Shown here in pieces: positions 1 through 8,396 of a stretch of DNA of 9,505 nt. Positions within the stretch are counted from its first letter, which is position 1. Each line of letters begins with the position of its first letter. The stretch is from Pseudomonadota bacterium. Its GTDB lineage: Bacteria > Pseudomonadota > Alphaproteobacteria > Acetobacterales > Acetobacteraceae. The translations under genes and the position numbers were made by a program. Location of the stretch: the NCBI GenBank assembly GCA_021826485.1, contig JAKAZX010000135.1:1-9505 (forward strand). The letters run 5' to 3'. Under the pieces are notes generated by a model that had not been told where the DNA came from, did not search any database, and saw only the letters and a program-made list of their open reading frames with translations.

Positions 1-1
1 C

Positions 2-391
2 CTGGCGGAAGAGCCGCCGGCGCTGGTGGGCGCCCTGCACGCGCTGCTGGCCGCGACACCGAGCCAGCCGGGGCCGGTGGTGGCGCAGCGGCAGGCGGCG
101 CTTGCGATCGAGCAGGCGCTGGGCGCGCGGCATGGCCGCATCCTGCTCAGCCAGCGCGTGATCTCGCCCCTGCAATGGTCGGCGGTGCTGCTGCAGGCCG
201 CGCTGGTGATGGCGACGGTGGCGATGGTGCATATCGACCGGCGGCGGACCATCGCGGTCAATCTGTTCGTCTATGCAACCGGCATCGCCATCTGCCTCGT
301 GCTGCTGCTGGTCAACGACCGCCCATTTTCCGGCCGCGAAGCCAGCCTGCCGCCGGCACCGCTGCACGACATGGTGGCGGGCCTGCATTGA
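2..391 (+). CDS. C-terminal part of a DUF4239 (bestrophin-like) membrane protein, cut by the window edge
   Basis: The reading frame is open from the first complete codon, so the true start lies outside the window and only about 129 C-terminal residues are visible. The visible part has a helical soluble stretch rich in Ala, Gln and Arg. Two hydrophobic segments follow, WSAVLLQAALVMATVAMV and then NLFVYATGIAICLVLLLV, separated by a short basic loop (HIDRRRT). A tail with the motif NDRPFSG comes after them. A Trp before the first segment and a (D)xPFxG motif after the second are what I know from the C-terminus of DUF4239 proteins, which are predicted inner-membrane proteins of unknown function. 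The assignment is by recall of family features; another two-helix membrane protein is possible. It is followed by 78 nt with no strong terminator before the next gene. Confidence 0.6.
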   Translation: MAEEPPALVGALHALLAATPSQPGPVVAQRQAALAIEQALGARHGRILLSQRVISPLQWSAVLLQAALVMATVAMVHIDRRRTIAVNLFVYATGIAICLVLLLVNDRPFSGREASLPPAPLHDMVAGLH

Positions 392-469
392 CCGGCCGGA
401 CGCTGCCCCGCCTTGCCGCCGCCGCGCCAGCAAGCTAACCCGGACGGGTCAGCCGGAGACGCCCGCCGC

Positions 470-1540
470 ATGTCGAAACTGTTCGCGCCGATCAGCTTCC
501 GCTCCGTCACCGCGCGCAACCGCATCGCCGTCTCGCCGATGTGCCAGTACAGCGCCACCGACGGCCTCGGCGACGACTGGCATGTCCAGCACCTGGGCGC
601 CCGCGCCGTTGGCGGCGCCGGCATCGTGTTCACCGAGGCGACCCATGTCTCCGCCCCCGGCCGGATCACGCCCTACTGCCTCGGCCTGTGGAACGACGCG
701 CATGAGGCGCTGTTCGCCCGGCTGGCGGCGCTGATCAGCCGGCTCGGCGCGGTGCCGGGGGTGCAGCTTGCGCATGCCGGCCGCAAGGCGAGCGTCGGCC
801 AGCCGTGGGAGGGGAGCAAGCCGGTCCCGCACGACCACGGCGGCTGGACGCCGCTCGGCCCGACGGAGGAGCCGGCGGCGCCCGGCAGCAATGTGCCGCA
901 TGCCCTGACACCTGGGGAACTGGCCACCATCGCCGGCCAGTTCGCCGCCAGCGCGGCCCGCGCCCGGCGCGCCGGATTCCGCATTGCGGAAATCCACGCC
1001 GCGCATGGCTACCTGATCCACTCCTTCCTCTCGCCGCTCAGCAACCGCCGCGGCGACGCCTATGGCGGCGACCTCGCCAGCCGCATGCGGCTGCTGCTGG
1101 AGGTGGTGGAGGCGGTGCGGGCCGAGTGGCCGGACGATCTGCCGCTGTTCGTCCGCCTGTCCTGCACCGACTGGGTGGAGGGCGGGCTGGTGGCCGAGGA
1201 CGCGGTGGCGATCGGCCGGCGCCTGAAGGCCACCGGCAAGGTCGATCTGATCGACTGCTCCTCGGGCGGGGTGTCCACGGCGCAGCGAGTGCCGCTGCAT
1301 CCGGGCTATCAGGTGCCGTTCGCCGAGGCGGTGCGGCATGGCGCGGGCATCGCGACCGGCGCGGTCGGCCTGATCACCGCGCCCGAACATGCCGCGGAGA
1401 TCGTCGCCAACGGCCGGGCCGATCTGGTGTTGCTCGGCCGTGCGGTGCTGGCCGATCCGGCCTGGCCGCTGCGCGCGGCGCGGACGCTTGGAGCGACCCC
1501 ACCGCTTGCGCCACAATATCAGCGCGCGCATTTGGCATAG
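470..1540 (+). CDS. Old Yellow Enzyme-family NADH:flavin oxidoreductase, XenA/YqjM (NamA) class
   Basis: This 356-residue FMN-dependent TIM-barrel enzyme should reduce activated C=C bonds (enones, enals, possibly nitro compounds) with NAD(P)H in the cytoplasm. Visible family marks are SPMCQYSA with Cys25 and Tyr27, the thiol-tuned flavin site of the XenA/YqjM class. Next come AHAGRKAS near residue 101 and EIHAAHGYLIHSFLSPLSN, with the substrate-binding pair His176/His179 followed by Tyr181. A GRAVLADP phosphate-binding segment lies near residue 323, and QYQRA near the C-terminus matches the arginine-finger region of the class. Length is normal. I chose the ATG at 470 because GGAGA lies at 455-459 and the protein then begins MSKLFAPISF, as homologues do; the 19 codons upstream back to a TTG do not look like protein. 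The physiological substrate cannot be told. An XenA-like or NamA-like label would both fit. Confidence 0.93.
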   Translation: MSKLFAPISFRSVTARNRIAVSPMCQYSATDGLGDDWHVQHLGARAVGGAGIVFTEATHVSAPGRITPYCLGLWNDAHEALFARLAALISRLGAVPGVQLAHAGRKASVGQPWEGSKPVPHDHGGWTPLGPTEEPAAPGSNVPHALTPGELATIAGQFAASAARARRAGFRIAEIHAAHGYLIHSFLSPLSNRRGDAYGGDLASRMRLLLEVVEAVRAEWPDDLPLFVRLSCTDWVEGGLVAEDAVAIGRRLKATGKVDLIDCSSGGVSTAQRVPLHPGYQVPFAEAVRHGAGIATGAVGLITAPEHAAEIVANGRADLVLLGRAVLADPAWPLRAARTLGATPPLAPQYQRAHLA

Positions 1541-1575
1541 CGCCCGCCTGGACCGCCAACCGAGGAGATACTGCC

Positions 1576-2064
1576 ATGTTCCGACCCCTGCTGTTCAGCA
1601 CCGCGACCGCGGCGCTGTTTGCCGGCACCCTCGCCCTCGCGCCCGTTCCGGCCGCAGCGCAGAGCAACGACCAGCCGCAGGCCGGGCAGGCCGCGCCGAT
1701 GCCGGGCAACATGAAGGATCGGCGCATGATGCGCGTCGAGCAGCACATCGCCGAACTGCACCGCCGCCTGCACATCACCCCGGCGGAGGAGCCGCAGTGG
1801 AATGCCTTCGCGCAGATCATGCGCGACAACGCAGTTCATATGGACCAGGCGTTCCAGGCCCGCGCCACCCAGGGCCCGAACATGAGCGCGGTGGACGACC
1901 TGAAATCCTACGCCGCCGTCGCCCAGGCGCATGCCGAGGACATGCAGCGCCTCGTCCCTGCCTTCGAGTCGCTCTATGCCGCGCTGTCGCCGCAGCAGCA
2001 GAAGACCGCCGACGAGGTGTTCCGCGACTTCGAACAGCGCCGGGGACACCCGCACGCCGGCTGA
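1576..2064 (+). CDS. Exported Spy/CpxP-like small protein with LTXXQ-type motifs
   Basis: This 162-residue protein begins with a clear Sec signal peptide: FRPLL, a hydrophobic core, and a VPAAA-Q site that suggests cleavage after Ala28. The mature part is Gln/Met/Ala-rich and predicted helical. It carries two copies of the degenerate motif that names the LTXXQ (Spy/CpxP) family: LHITPAEEPQW at 65-75 and LSPQQQ at 137-142, each at the start of a helix. Family members such as E. coli Spy and CpxP are periplasmic, act as ATP-independent chaperones or envelope-stress sensors, and form helical cradles. GAGGAG at 1562-1567 is a good ribosome binding site for the ATG at 1576. The gene starts 35 nt after the oxidoreductase stop, so read-through from it is possible, but no functional tie is evident. 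The exact function is not assignable; the family call is moderately firm. Confidence 0.8.
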   Translation: MFRPLLFSTATAALFAGTLALAPVPAAAQSNDQPQAGQAAPMPGNMKDRRMMRVEQHIAELHRRLHITPAEEPQWNAFAQIMRDNAVHMDQAFQARATQGPNMSAVDDLKSYAAVAQAHAEDMQRLVPAFESLYAALSPQQQKTADEVFRDFEQRRGHPHAG

Positions 2065-2085
2065 TCCGCCCGTCTTGCCGCGACG

Positions 2086-2110
2086 GGGCGCCGCCGCTAT
2101 AGCGGCGCCC
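2086..2110 (+). terminator. GC-rich hairpin between the Spy-like gene and rpmE (terminator-like or L31 leader element)
   Basis: The arms GGGCGCCGC (2086-2094) and GCGGCGCCC (2102-2110) are perfectly complementary over 9 bp and enclose the 7-nt loop CGCTATA. The hairpin lies 21 nt after the Spy-like gene stop and about 32 nt before the rpmE ribosome binding site. No T-run follows, so it would be a non-canonical terminator, as is common in GC-rich alphaproteobacteria. Its place just upstream of rpmE also allows a role in the rpmE leader. Confidence 0.5.
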
Positions 2111-2157
2111 TGCCCGGCCGGTCGGGATCGGCGGGGCCATTCAGGAGTTGCCGCGCC

Positions 2158-2382
2158 ATGAAGCCGGGCATTCACCCCGACTACCACGAGATCAACGTCG
2201 TCATGACCGACGGCACCACGTTCGTCACCCGCTCCTGCATGGGCAAGCCGGGCGACTCGCTGCGGCTGGATATCGACAGCAAGTCGCACCCGGCCTGGAC
2301 CGGCGTGCAGCGGATCATCGACACCGGCGGCCAGGTTGCGAAGTTCAACAAGAAATTCGCGGGCCTCGGCCTCAAGAAGTAG
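2158..2382 (+). CDS. rpmE: 50S ribosomal protein L31, zinc-free type
   Basis: This 74-residue basic protein of the large ribosomal subunit matches L31 along its length: IHPDYHEINVVMTDGT, then GKPGDSLRLDID, KSHPAWTG, and DTGGQVAKFNKKFAGLGLKK at the end. L31 bridges the subunits at the central protuberance. The paired cysteines that bind zinc in the C+ form of L31 are absent. Only one Cys (Cys27) is present, so this is the zinc-independent form. AGGAG at 2143-2147 precedes the ATG at 2158 by about 10 nt. The gene stands alone between the Spy-like gene and cfa, with a hairpin upstream. Only a weak 5-bp stem (2386-2401) follows the stop, so transcription may run on into cfa. Confidence 0.97.
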   Translation: MKPGIHPDYHEINVVMTDGTTFVTRSCMGKPGDSLRLDIDSKSHPAWTGVQRIIDTGGQVAKFNKKFAGLGLKK

Positions 2383-2460
2383 CACCCGGCCGGCTTGCCG
2401 GAGCCTTCCGCCGCTTCCATAGTCTGACGCGGATGTCAGGGATCGGCGACGGAGGGTCGG

Positions 2461-3702
2461 ATGCGCGTGGTGCTCGATCACATTCTGAAACGGTTCATCG
2501 TGCTCGGCCGGCTGACCGTGCGCTGGCCCGATGGCTCCGTGAGCACTTATGGCGGCTCCGCCGGGCCGGAGGCGGTGATCGAACTCACCGATGCCCGCAC
2601 GGTCGCCCGTGTTGCGCTCAACCCGGCGCTGACGATCGGCGAGGCCTATATGGATGGCGGGCTGAAGCCGGTCGATTGCCCGATCTACGACGTGCTGGAC
2701 GTGCTGATCGCCAATCTGATGGCGGAGAAATCCGGCAAGGCGATCGTGCGCCTGCGCGACGCCATGCGGCTGGTCACGCGGCGGGTGGCGCAGTTCAACC
2801 CGGCCGGCCGCGCCCGCCGCAACGTGGCGCACCACTACGACCTGAACGGGCGGCTCTACAGCCTGTTCCTGGACCGTGACCGGCAGTATTCCTGCGCCTA
2901 CTTCCCGCGCGGCGACGAGACGCTGGAGGAGGCGCAGATCGCCAAGAAGCGCCATATCGCCGCCAAGCTGAAGCTGGACCGGCCGGACCTTTCGGTGCTG
3001 GACGTCGGCTGCGGCTGGGGCGGCCTCGCGCTCACGCTTGCCGGCGAATACGGCGCCCGCGTCACCGGCATCACGCTGTCCACCGAGCAGCACGCCGAGG
3101 CGCAGGCCCGCGCCCAGGCGGCCGGCCTGTCCGAGCGCGTCAGTTTCGAGCTGATGGACTACCGCGCCATGCACCGGAGCTTCGACCGCATCGTCTCGGT
3201 CGGCATGTTCGAGCATGTCGGCGTCGGCCATTACCGGCAGTTCTTCGACACCGTGAAGCGCTGCCTGGCGCCGGACGGGGTGGCGCTGCTGCACGCGATC
3301 GGCCGCAGCGACGGCCCCGGCGCAACCAATGCCTGGATCGCGAAATACATCTTCCCCGGCGGCTACTGCGCGGCCCTGTCGGAAGTGTTCCCGCCGCTGG
3401 AGAAGGCCGGGCTGATCGCAACCGACGTGGAAATCCTGCGGCTGCACTACGCGGAGACGCTGCGCCACTGGCGCCGCCGCTTCGCCGCCAACCGCGACGC
3501 GATCGCCGGGATCTATGACGAGCGCTTCTGCCGTATGTTCGAGTTCTATCTGGCCGGATCGGAACTGTCGTTCCGGCGCGAACACATGATGGTGTTCCAG
3601 GTCCAGCTCACGCGCGACCAGACGGCGGTGCCGCTGACCCGCGACTACATCACCGATGCCGAGCGTGCGGCGGCGGCGCGGACCAGCAAGGTGGGGGCCT
3701 GA
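2461..3702 (+). CDS. cfa: Cyclopropane-fatty-acyl-phospholipid synthase
   Basis: The 413-residue enzyme transfers a methylene group from S-adenosylmethionine to the cis double bond of unsaturated acyl chains in membrane phospholipids. This modification is usual in stationary phase and under acid or solvent stress. The N-terminal ~120 residues are the lipid-binding region typical of bacterial Cfa. The methyltransferase domain follows, with SAM motif VLDVGCGWGGLAL at 179-191. Residues matching the E. coli bicarbonate/active site are all visible: Cys145 in QYSCAYF, Glu251 in SVGMFEHVG, His278 and Ile280 in LLHAIGRSDG, and Tyr330 in LHYAETLRHW. The enzyme therefore looks intact. GGAGGG at 2451-2456 sits rather close (4 nt) to the ATG at 2461. 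A weak promoter-like pair (TTGCCG at 2395, CATAGT at 2419) lies in the 78-nt gap after rpmE. The stop codon lies inside a terminator hairpin. Confidence 0.95.
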   Translation: MRVVLDHILKRFIVLGRLTVRWPDGSVSTYGGSAGPEAVIELTDARTVARVALNPALTIGEAYMDGGLKPVDCPIYDVLDVLIANLMAEKSGKAIVRLRDAMRLVTRRVAQFNPAGRARRNVAHHYDLNGRLYSLFLDRDRQYSCAYFPRGDETLEEAQIAKKRHIAAKLKLDRPDLSVLDVGCGWGGLALTLAGEYGARVTGITLSTEQHAEAQARAQAAGLSERVSFELMDYRAMHRSFDRIVSVGMFEHVGVGHYRQFFDTVKRCLAPDGVALLHAIGRSDGPGATNAWIAKYIFPGGYCAALSEVFPPLEKAGLIATDVEILRLHYAETLRHWRRRFAANRDAIAGIYDERFCRMFEFYLAGSELSFRREHMMVFQVQLTRDQTAVPLTRDYITDAERAAAARTSKVGA

Positions 3703-3710
3703 CCCCCACC
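3690..3710. terminator. Convergent (bidirectional) terminator hairpin enclosing the cfa stop codon
   Basis: The arms GGTGGGGG (3690-3697) and CCCCCACC (3703-3710) pair perfectly over 8 bp around the loop CCTGA, which contains the cfa TGA (3700-3702). It ends 10 nt before the grxD stop codon on the opposite strand, so it can serve both convergent transcripts. There is no T-run on either side. The position between converging genes is the main support. Confidence 0.65.
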
Positions 3711-3720
3711 GGCCGCCGCG

Positions 3721-4059
3721 TCAGGCAGTCGCTTCGTGCGCGATGCCCTTCTCGTCCAGCAGGCCCGCCAATTCGCCGGACTGGAACATCTCGGTGATGA
3801 TGTCGCAGCCGCCGACGAACTCGCCCTTCACATAGAGCTGCGGGATGGTCGGCCAGTTGGAGAACTGCTTGATCCCGTCGCGCAGCGCCGGGTCCTCCAG
3901 CACGTTGGCGGTGTGGAACGGCACGCCCATGTGGGTCAGGATCTGCACCACGCGCGCGGAAAAGCCGCACTGCGGGAACATTGCGTTGCCCTTCATGTAG
4001 AGCATCACGGGATGCTCGGCGATGTCGGCCTGGATGCGGTCGTGCACAGGGTTGCTCAT
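3721..4059 (-). CDS. grxD: CGFS-type monothiol glutaredoxin, Grx4/GrxD
   Basis: The 112-residue protein is a class II (monothiol) glutaredoxin that binds a [2Fe-2S] cluster with glutathione and passes or senses iron-sulfur clusters in the cytoplasm. The family signature PQCGFSARVVQIL places the single active Cys at residue 31 (CGFS 31-34). Other glutathione-site features are Lys23 in YMKGN, WPTIPQLYV with its cis-Pro at 69-77, and GGCDI at 83-87. Length is normal for the single-domain form. I chose the ATG at 4059 because the minus-strand leader has GAGGAAG a few bases upstream and homologues begin near this point; an upstream in-frame start would only add a non-conserved tail. It is the last gene of the pur operon, 10 nt after bolA. 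That pairing fits the known BolA-Grx4 complex. Confidence 0.95.
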   Translation of the reverse strand: MSNPVHDRIQADIAEHPVMLYMKGNAMFPQCGFSARVVQILTHMGVPFHTANVLEDPALRDGIKQFSNWPTIPQLYVKGEFVGGCDIITEMFQSGELAGLLDEKGIAHEATA

Positions 4060-4069
4060 GTGATCTTCC

Positions 4070-4303
4070 TCATTCCGGTGCGGCGGTCTGCAGCGCAAGC
4101 GCGTGCAGCTCCCCGCCCATGCGGCCGCGCAGGGCGGCGAAAACGATCTGGTGCTGCTGCACCCGGCTCTTGCCGCGGAAGCTCTCGCTGACCACGGTGG
4201 CTGCGTAGTGGTCGCCGTCGCCGGCCAGGTCCTCGATGGTTACGCGGGCATCGGGCAGCGCCGCCTTGATCAGCGCTTCGATCTCGCTCGCGGCCATCGC
4301 CAT
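4070..4303 (-). CDS. bolA: BolA-family protein, H-loop (IbaG-like) type
   Basis: The 77-residue protein has the BolA fold pattern: helix (SEIEALIKAAL), then strand VTIEDL, a GDGDHY loop, strand TVVSESFRGKSRVQQHQIVFAAL, and the ending GELHALALQT. His67 in ELHAL is the invariant C-terminal His, and His32 in GDHY is at the loop position that supplies a second cluster ligand in the histidine-loop subgroup. BolA proteins bind [2Fe-2S] with CGFS glutaredoxins; the next gene is exactly such a glutaredoxin. Three starts are possible: TTG at 4309, overlapping the purL stop, ATG at 4303 and ATG at 4297. I favour 4303, with GGGGG at 4311-4315 as the ribosome binding site and a 2-nt gap after purL. The GDHY loop and overall length resemble IbaG rather than classical E. 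coli BolA, so the symbol is family-level. Confidence 0.9.
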   Translation of the reverse strand: MAMAASEIEALIKAALPDARVTIEDLAGDGDHYAATVVSESFRGKSRVQQHQIVFAALRGRMGGELHALALQTAAPE

Positions 4304-4305
4304 GC

Positions 4306-6488
<2,183 letters not shown>

Positions 6489-6492
<4 letters not shown>

Positions 6493-7163
6493 GCGGCGAG
6501 TGTCGCCGCGAGGCTGTCGAACAGCGGCCGCCCGTCCGCCCCGCCCAGCAGCGGATCGACCAGATCCTCCGGATGCGGCATCAGGCCGAGCACGCGCAGG
6601 TTGGGAGAAAGAATCCCGGCGATGTCGCGCACGCTGCCGTTCGGATTGCCGGTCGGCGGCGCGTAGCGCAGCGCGACCAGCCCCTCCCCCTCCAGCCGGT
6701 CGAGCGTCGCGGCGTCGGCGAAGTAGTTGCCGTCGCCATGCGCCGTGGGCGCGCGGAACACCGCGCCGCGCTGGTAATGCGCGGTGAAGGCGGTGTCGGC
6801 GCGCTCGACACGCAGATGGCAGTCGCGCGACACGAACCGCAGGCCGGCGTTGCGCAGCAGGGCGCCGGGCAGCATCCCCGCTTCGGTCAATATCTGGAAG
6901 CCGTTACACACGCCCAGCACGTAGCCGCCGCGCGCCGCATGCGCACGCACCGCCTGCATCACCGGCGACTGCGCCGCCATCGCGCCGCAGCGCAGATAGT
7001 CGCCGTAGGAGAAGCCGCCAGGGATCACCACGAGGTCGAGACCGTCAAGGTCGCTGTCGCGGTGCCAGACCATGCGCGGCGCGCGGCCGAAGCTCTGGGC
7101 CAGCGCGATCGCCATGTCACGCTCGCGATTGATGCCGGGAAACACGATGATCGCCGCACGCAT
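6489..7163 (-). CDS. purQ: Phosphoribosylformylglycinamidine synthase subunit PurQ (glutaminase)
   Basis: The 224-residue class I glutamine amidotransferase hydrolyses glutamine and channels ammonia to PurL in the FGAM synthase complex. The protein starts MRAAIIVFPGINRERD, carries the PGGFSYGDYLRCGA segment near residue 48, and has the nucleophile elbow GVCNGFQ with Cys86. It ends its catalytic set with His197 and Glu199 in LMPHPED. All three catalytic residues are present and length is normal. Its ATG follows the purS stop by a single base, and its stop overlaps the purL start by four bases. This gapless packing fits equal production of the partners. Confidence 0.98.
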
Positions 7164-7164
7164 G

Positions 7165-7404
7165 TCAGGCGATGTCCACCCGGAAGCCCTCGATCACCGT
7201 GTTGGCGAGCAGCTTGCGTGCCATCTCCTCCGCCTGCGAGCGCGCCCGCGCGGGGTCGGTCTCGGCCAGATCGAGTTCGATCACCTTGCCCGCCCGCACC
7301 TCGCCCACGCCGGCAAAGCCGAGATGCTGCAACGCCTGGCCGATCGCGCGTCCCTGCGGGTCCAGCACGCCGGGCTTCAGCATGACGGTGACGACCGCCT
7401 TCAC
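7165..7404 (-). CDS. purS: Phosphoribosylformylglycinamidine synthase subunit PurS, GTG start
   Basis: This is the 79-residue small structural subunit that bridges PurL and PurQ in the bacterial FGAM synthase. The sequence reads M(V)KAVVTVMLKPGVLDPQGRAI, then LGFAGVGEVRAGKVIELDL, and ends NTVIEGFRVDIA, the usual PurS pattern of an alternating strand-helix fold. The start is a GTG at 7404, whose last bases overlap the purC stop (GTGA). A GGAGA within the purC end lies about 7 nt upstream and supports this choice. A longer in-frame extension into purC exists but is not PurS-like and can be ignored. Confidence 0.95.
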   Translation of the reverse strand: MKAVVTVMLKPGVLDPQGRAIGQALQHLGFAGVGEVRAGKVIELDLAETDPARARSQAEEMARKLLANTVIEGFRVDIA

Positions 7405-8165
7405 TGCATCGTCTCCGGCCCCTTCAGGTCGCGCATGCCCGCTTCCGGCAGGATGCCGAGCCGCTTGGCGACTTCCTGATAGGCTTCCTCCACCTTGCCG
7501 AGATCGCGACGGAACCGGTCCTTGTCCATCTTCTCGTTGGTCTTGGTGTCCCACAGCCGGCAGTTGTCCGGGCTGATCTCATCGGCCAGCACGATGCGCA
7601 TGTCATCGTTCTCCCACAGCCGGCCGAATTCCACCTTGAAATCGACCAGCGTGATGCCGACGCCGAGGAACAGCCCGGTCAGGAAGTCGTTGATGCGCAG
7701 CGTCAGCGCGACGATGTCGTCCATGTCCTGCGTGTTCGCCCAGCCGAACGCGGTGATATGCTCCTCCGACACCATCGGATCGCCGAGCTGGTCGTTCTTG
7801 TAGTAGTATTCGATGATGCTGCGTGGCAGCCTTGTGCCTTCCTGGATGCCGAGCCGCGTCACCAGGCTGCCGGCGGCGACGTTGCGCACCACCACCTCGA
7901 TCGGGATGATCTCCACCTCGCGGATGAGCTGCTCGCGCATGTTCAGCCGGCGCACGAAATGCGTCGGCACGCCGATCTCGGCCAGCCGCATCATCAGATA
8001 TTCGCTGATGCGGTTGTTCAGCACGCCCTTGCCGGTGATGACACCGCGCTTCTGCGCATTGTTGGCGGTGGCATCGTCCTTGAAGTACTGCACCAGCGTC
8101 CCGGGTTCAGGACCCTCGAACAATATCTTCGCTTTGCCTTCATAGAGCTGGCGGCGGCGGGCCAT
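7401..8165 (-). CDS. purC: Phosphoribosylaminoimidazole-succinocarboxamide (SAICAR) synthase
   Basis: The 254-residue enzyme joins CAIR and aspartate using ATP to form SAICAR in de novo purine synthesis. Visible family marks are LYEGKAKILF at 7-16 (nucleotide-binding loop), EVVVRNVAAGSL at 90-101, LVDFKVEFG at 173-181 (a classic SAICAR synthetase signature), and DEISPDNCRLWD at 195-206. Length is typical for the single-domain bacterial enzyme. The ATG at 8165 is preceded by AGGA about 8-10 nt upstream. It is the first gene of the six-gene minus-strand operon, so its upstream region (8166-8396) should hold the operon promoter. Confidence 0.98.
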   Translation of the reverse strand: MARRRQLYEGKAKILFEGPEPGTLVQYFKDDATANNAQKRGVITGKGVLNNRISEYLMMRLAEIGVPTHFVRRLNMREQLIREVEIIPIEVVVRNVAAGSLVTRLGIQEGTRLPRSIIEYYYKNDQLGDPMVSEEHITAFGWANTQDMDDIVALTLRINDFLTGLFLGVGITLVDFKVEFGRLWENDDMRIVLADEISPDNCRLWDTKTNEKMDKDRFRRDLGKVEEAYQEVAKRLGILPEAGMRDLKGPETMQ

Positions 8166-8396
8166 GACGCGATTCCTGGCGGGCAGTGCGACTCGCCTAT
8201 AGCAGCCGCGTGCCCGTCATGCCACGCCCCGCCCGGGCGGCCAGCGCGACCCTGGTATCTGCTCATGATATAGTCAATGCGTCCTGCGTTGCGCCATGAA
8301 TGACTGCATCTTGCGCATATAGGCGATGATCTGAGCATATTTCCCTGGCGCGGCGATTGCTTTCCGGTCGTTACCCTGTCGCCCGGAGCCCGGCAC
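8166..8396. promoter_or_regulatory. Divergent intergenic region between the pur operon and the hydrolase gene
   Basis: This 231-bp gap separates two divergent transcription units, so promoters in both directions are expected here. The stretch 8261-8345 is visibly richer in A/T than the surroundings. Minus-strand -10-like boxes for purC are TATAGG (8201-8196) and TATATC (8272-8267), but neither has a convincing -35. A perfect 12-bp palindrome, CCGCCCGGGCGG, occupies 8229-8240 and could be a protein site or a leader hairpin. I see no recognisable riboswitch or small gene here. Confidence 0.5.
8311..8340 (+). promoter_or_regulatory. Possible sigma-70-type promoter for the hydrolase-permease pair
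   Basis: TTGCGC at 8311-8316 and GCATAT at 8335-8340 are separated by 18 nt and lie in the AT-richer part of the divergent region, about 55-85 nt before the hydrolase ATG. The match to TTGACA/TATAAT is partial, so this is a guess from position and composition. Confidence 0.25.

Noticed and set aside
438..449. Small inverted repeat ACCC/GGGT before the flavin oxidoreductase gene, and a TTGCCG (413) - TAACCC (436) promoter-like pair
   Set aside because: The stem is 4-5 bp and the -10 match is poor; neither rises above chance.
449..1531. A 360-codon minus-strand frame opposite the flavin oxidoreductase
   Set aside because: The oxidoreductase has clear family motifs along its length. The antisense product is repetitive Arg/Gly/Ala sequence with no homology I recognise.
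2386..2401. Short stem CCGGC/GCCGG with a 6-nt loop after the rpmE stop
   Set aside because: Only 5 bp with no T-run; such stems arise often by chance in DNA this rich in GC, so I did not call it a terminator.
1519..3585. A 688-codon open frame on the minus strand opposite the Spy-like, rpmE and cfa genes
   Set aside because: It runs antisense through three well-supported genes, has low-complexity Arg/Ala/Gly/His-rich translation and no recognisable domain. Long antisense frames are expected with this GC-rich codon bias.
8165..8280. A purine-related riboswitch (purine or ZTP type) in the purC leader
   Set aside because: I looked for a conserved multi-stem leader before purC and saw only the 12-bp palindrome. 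No recognisable aptamer core is present.
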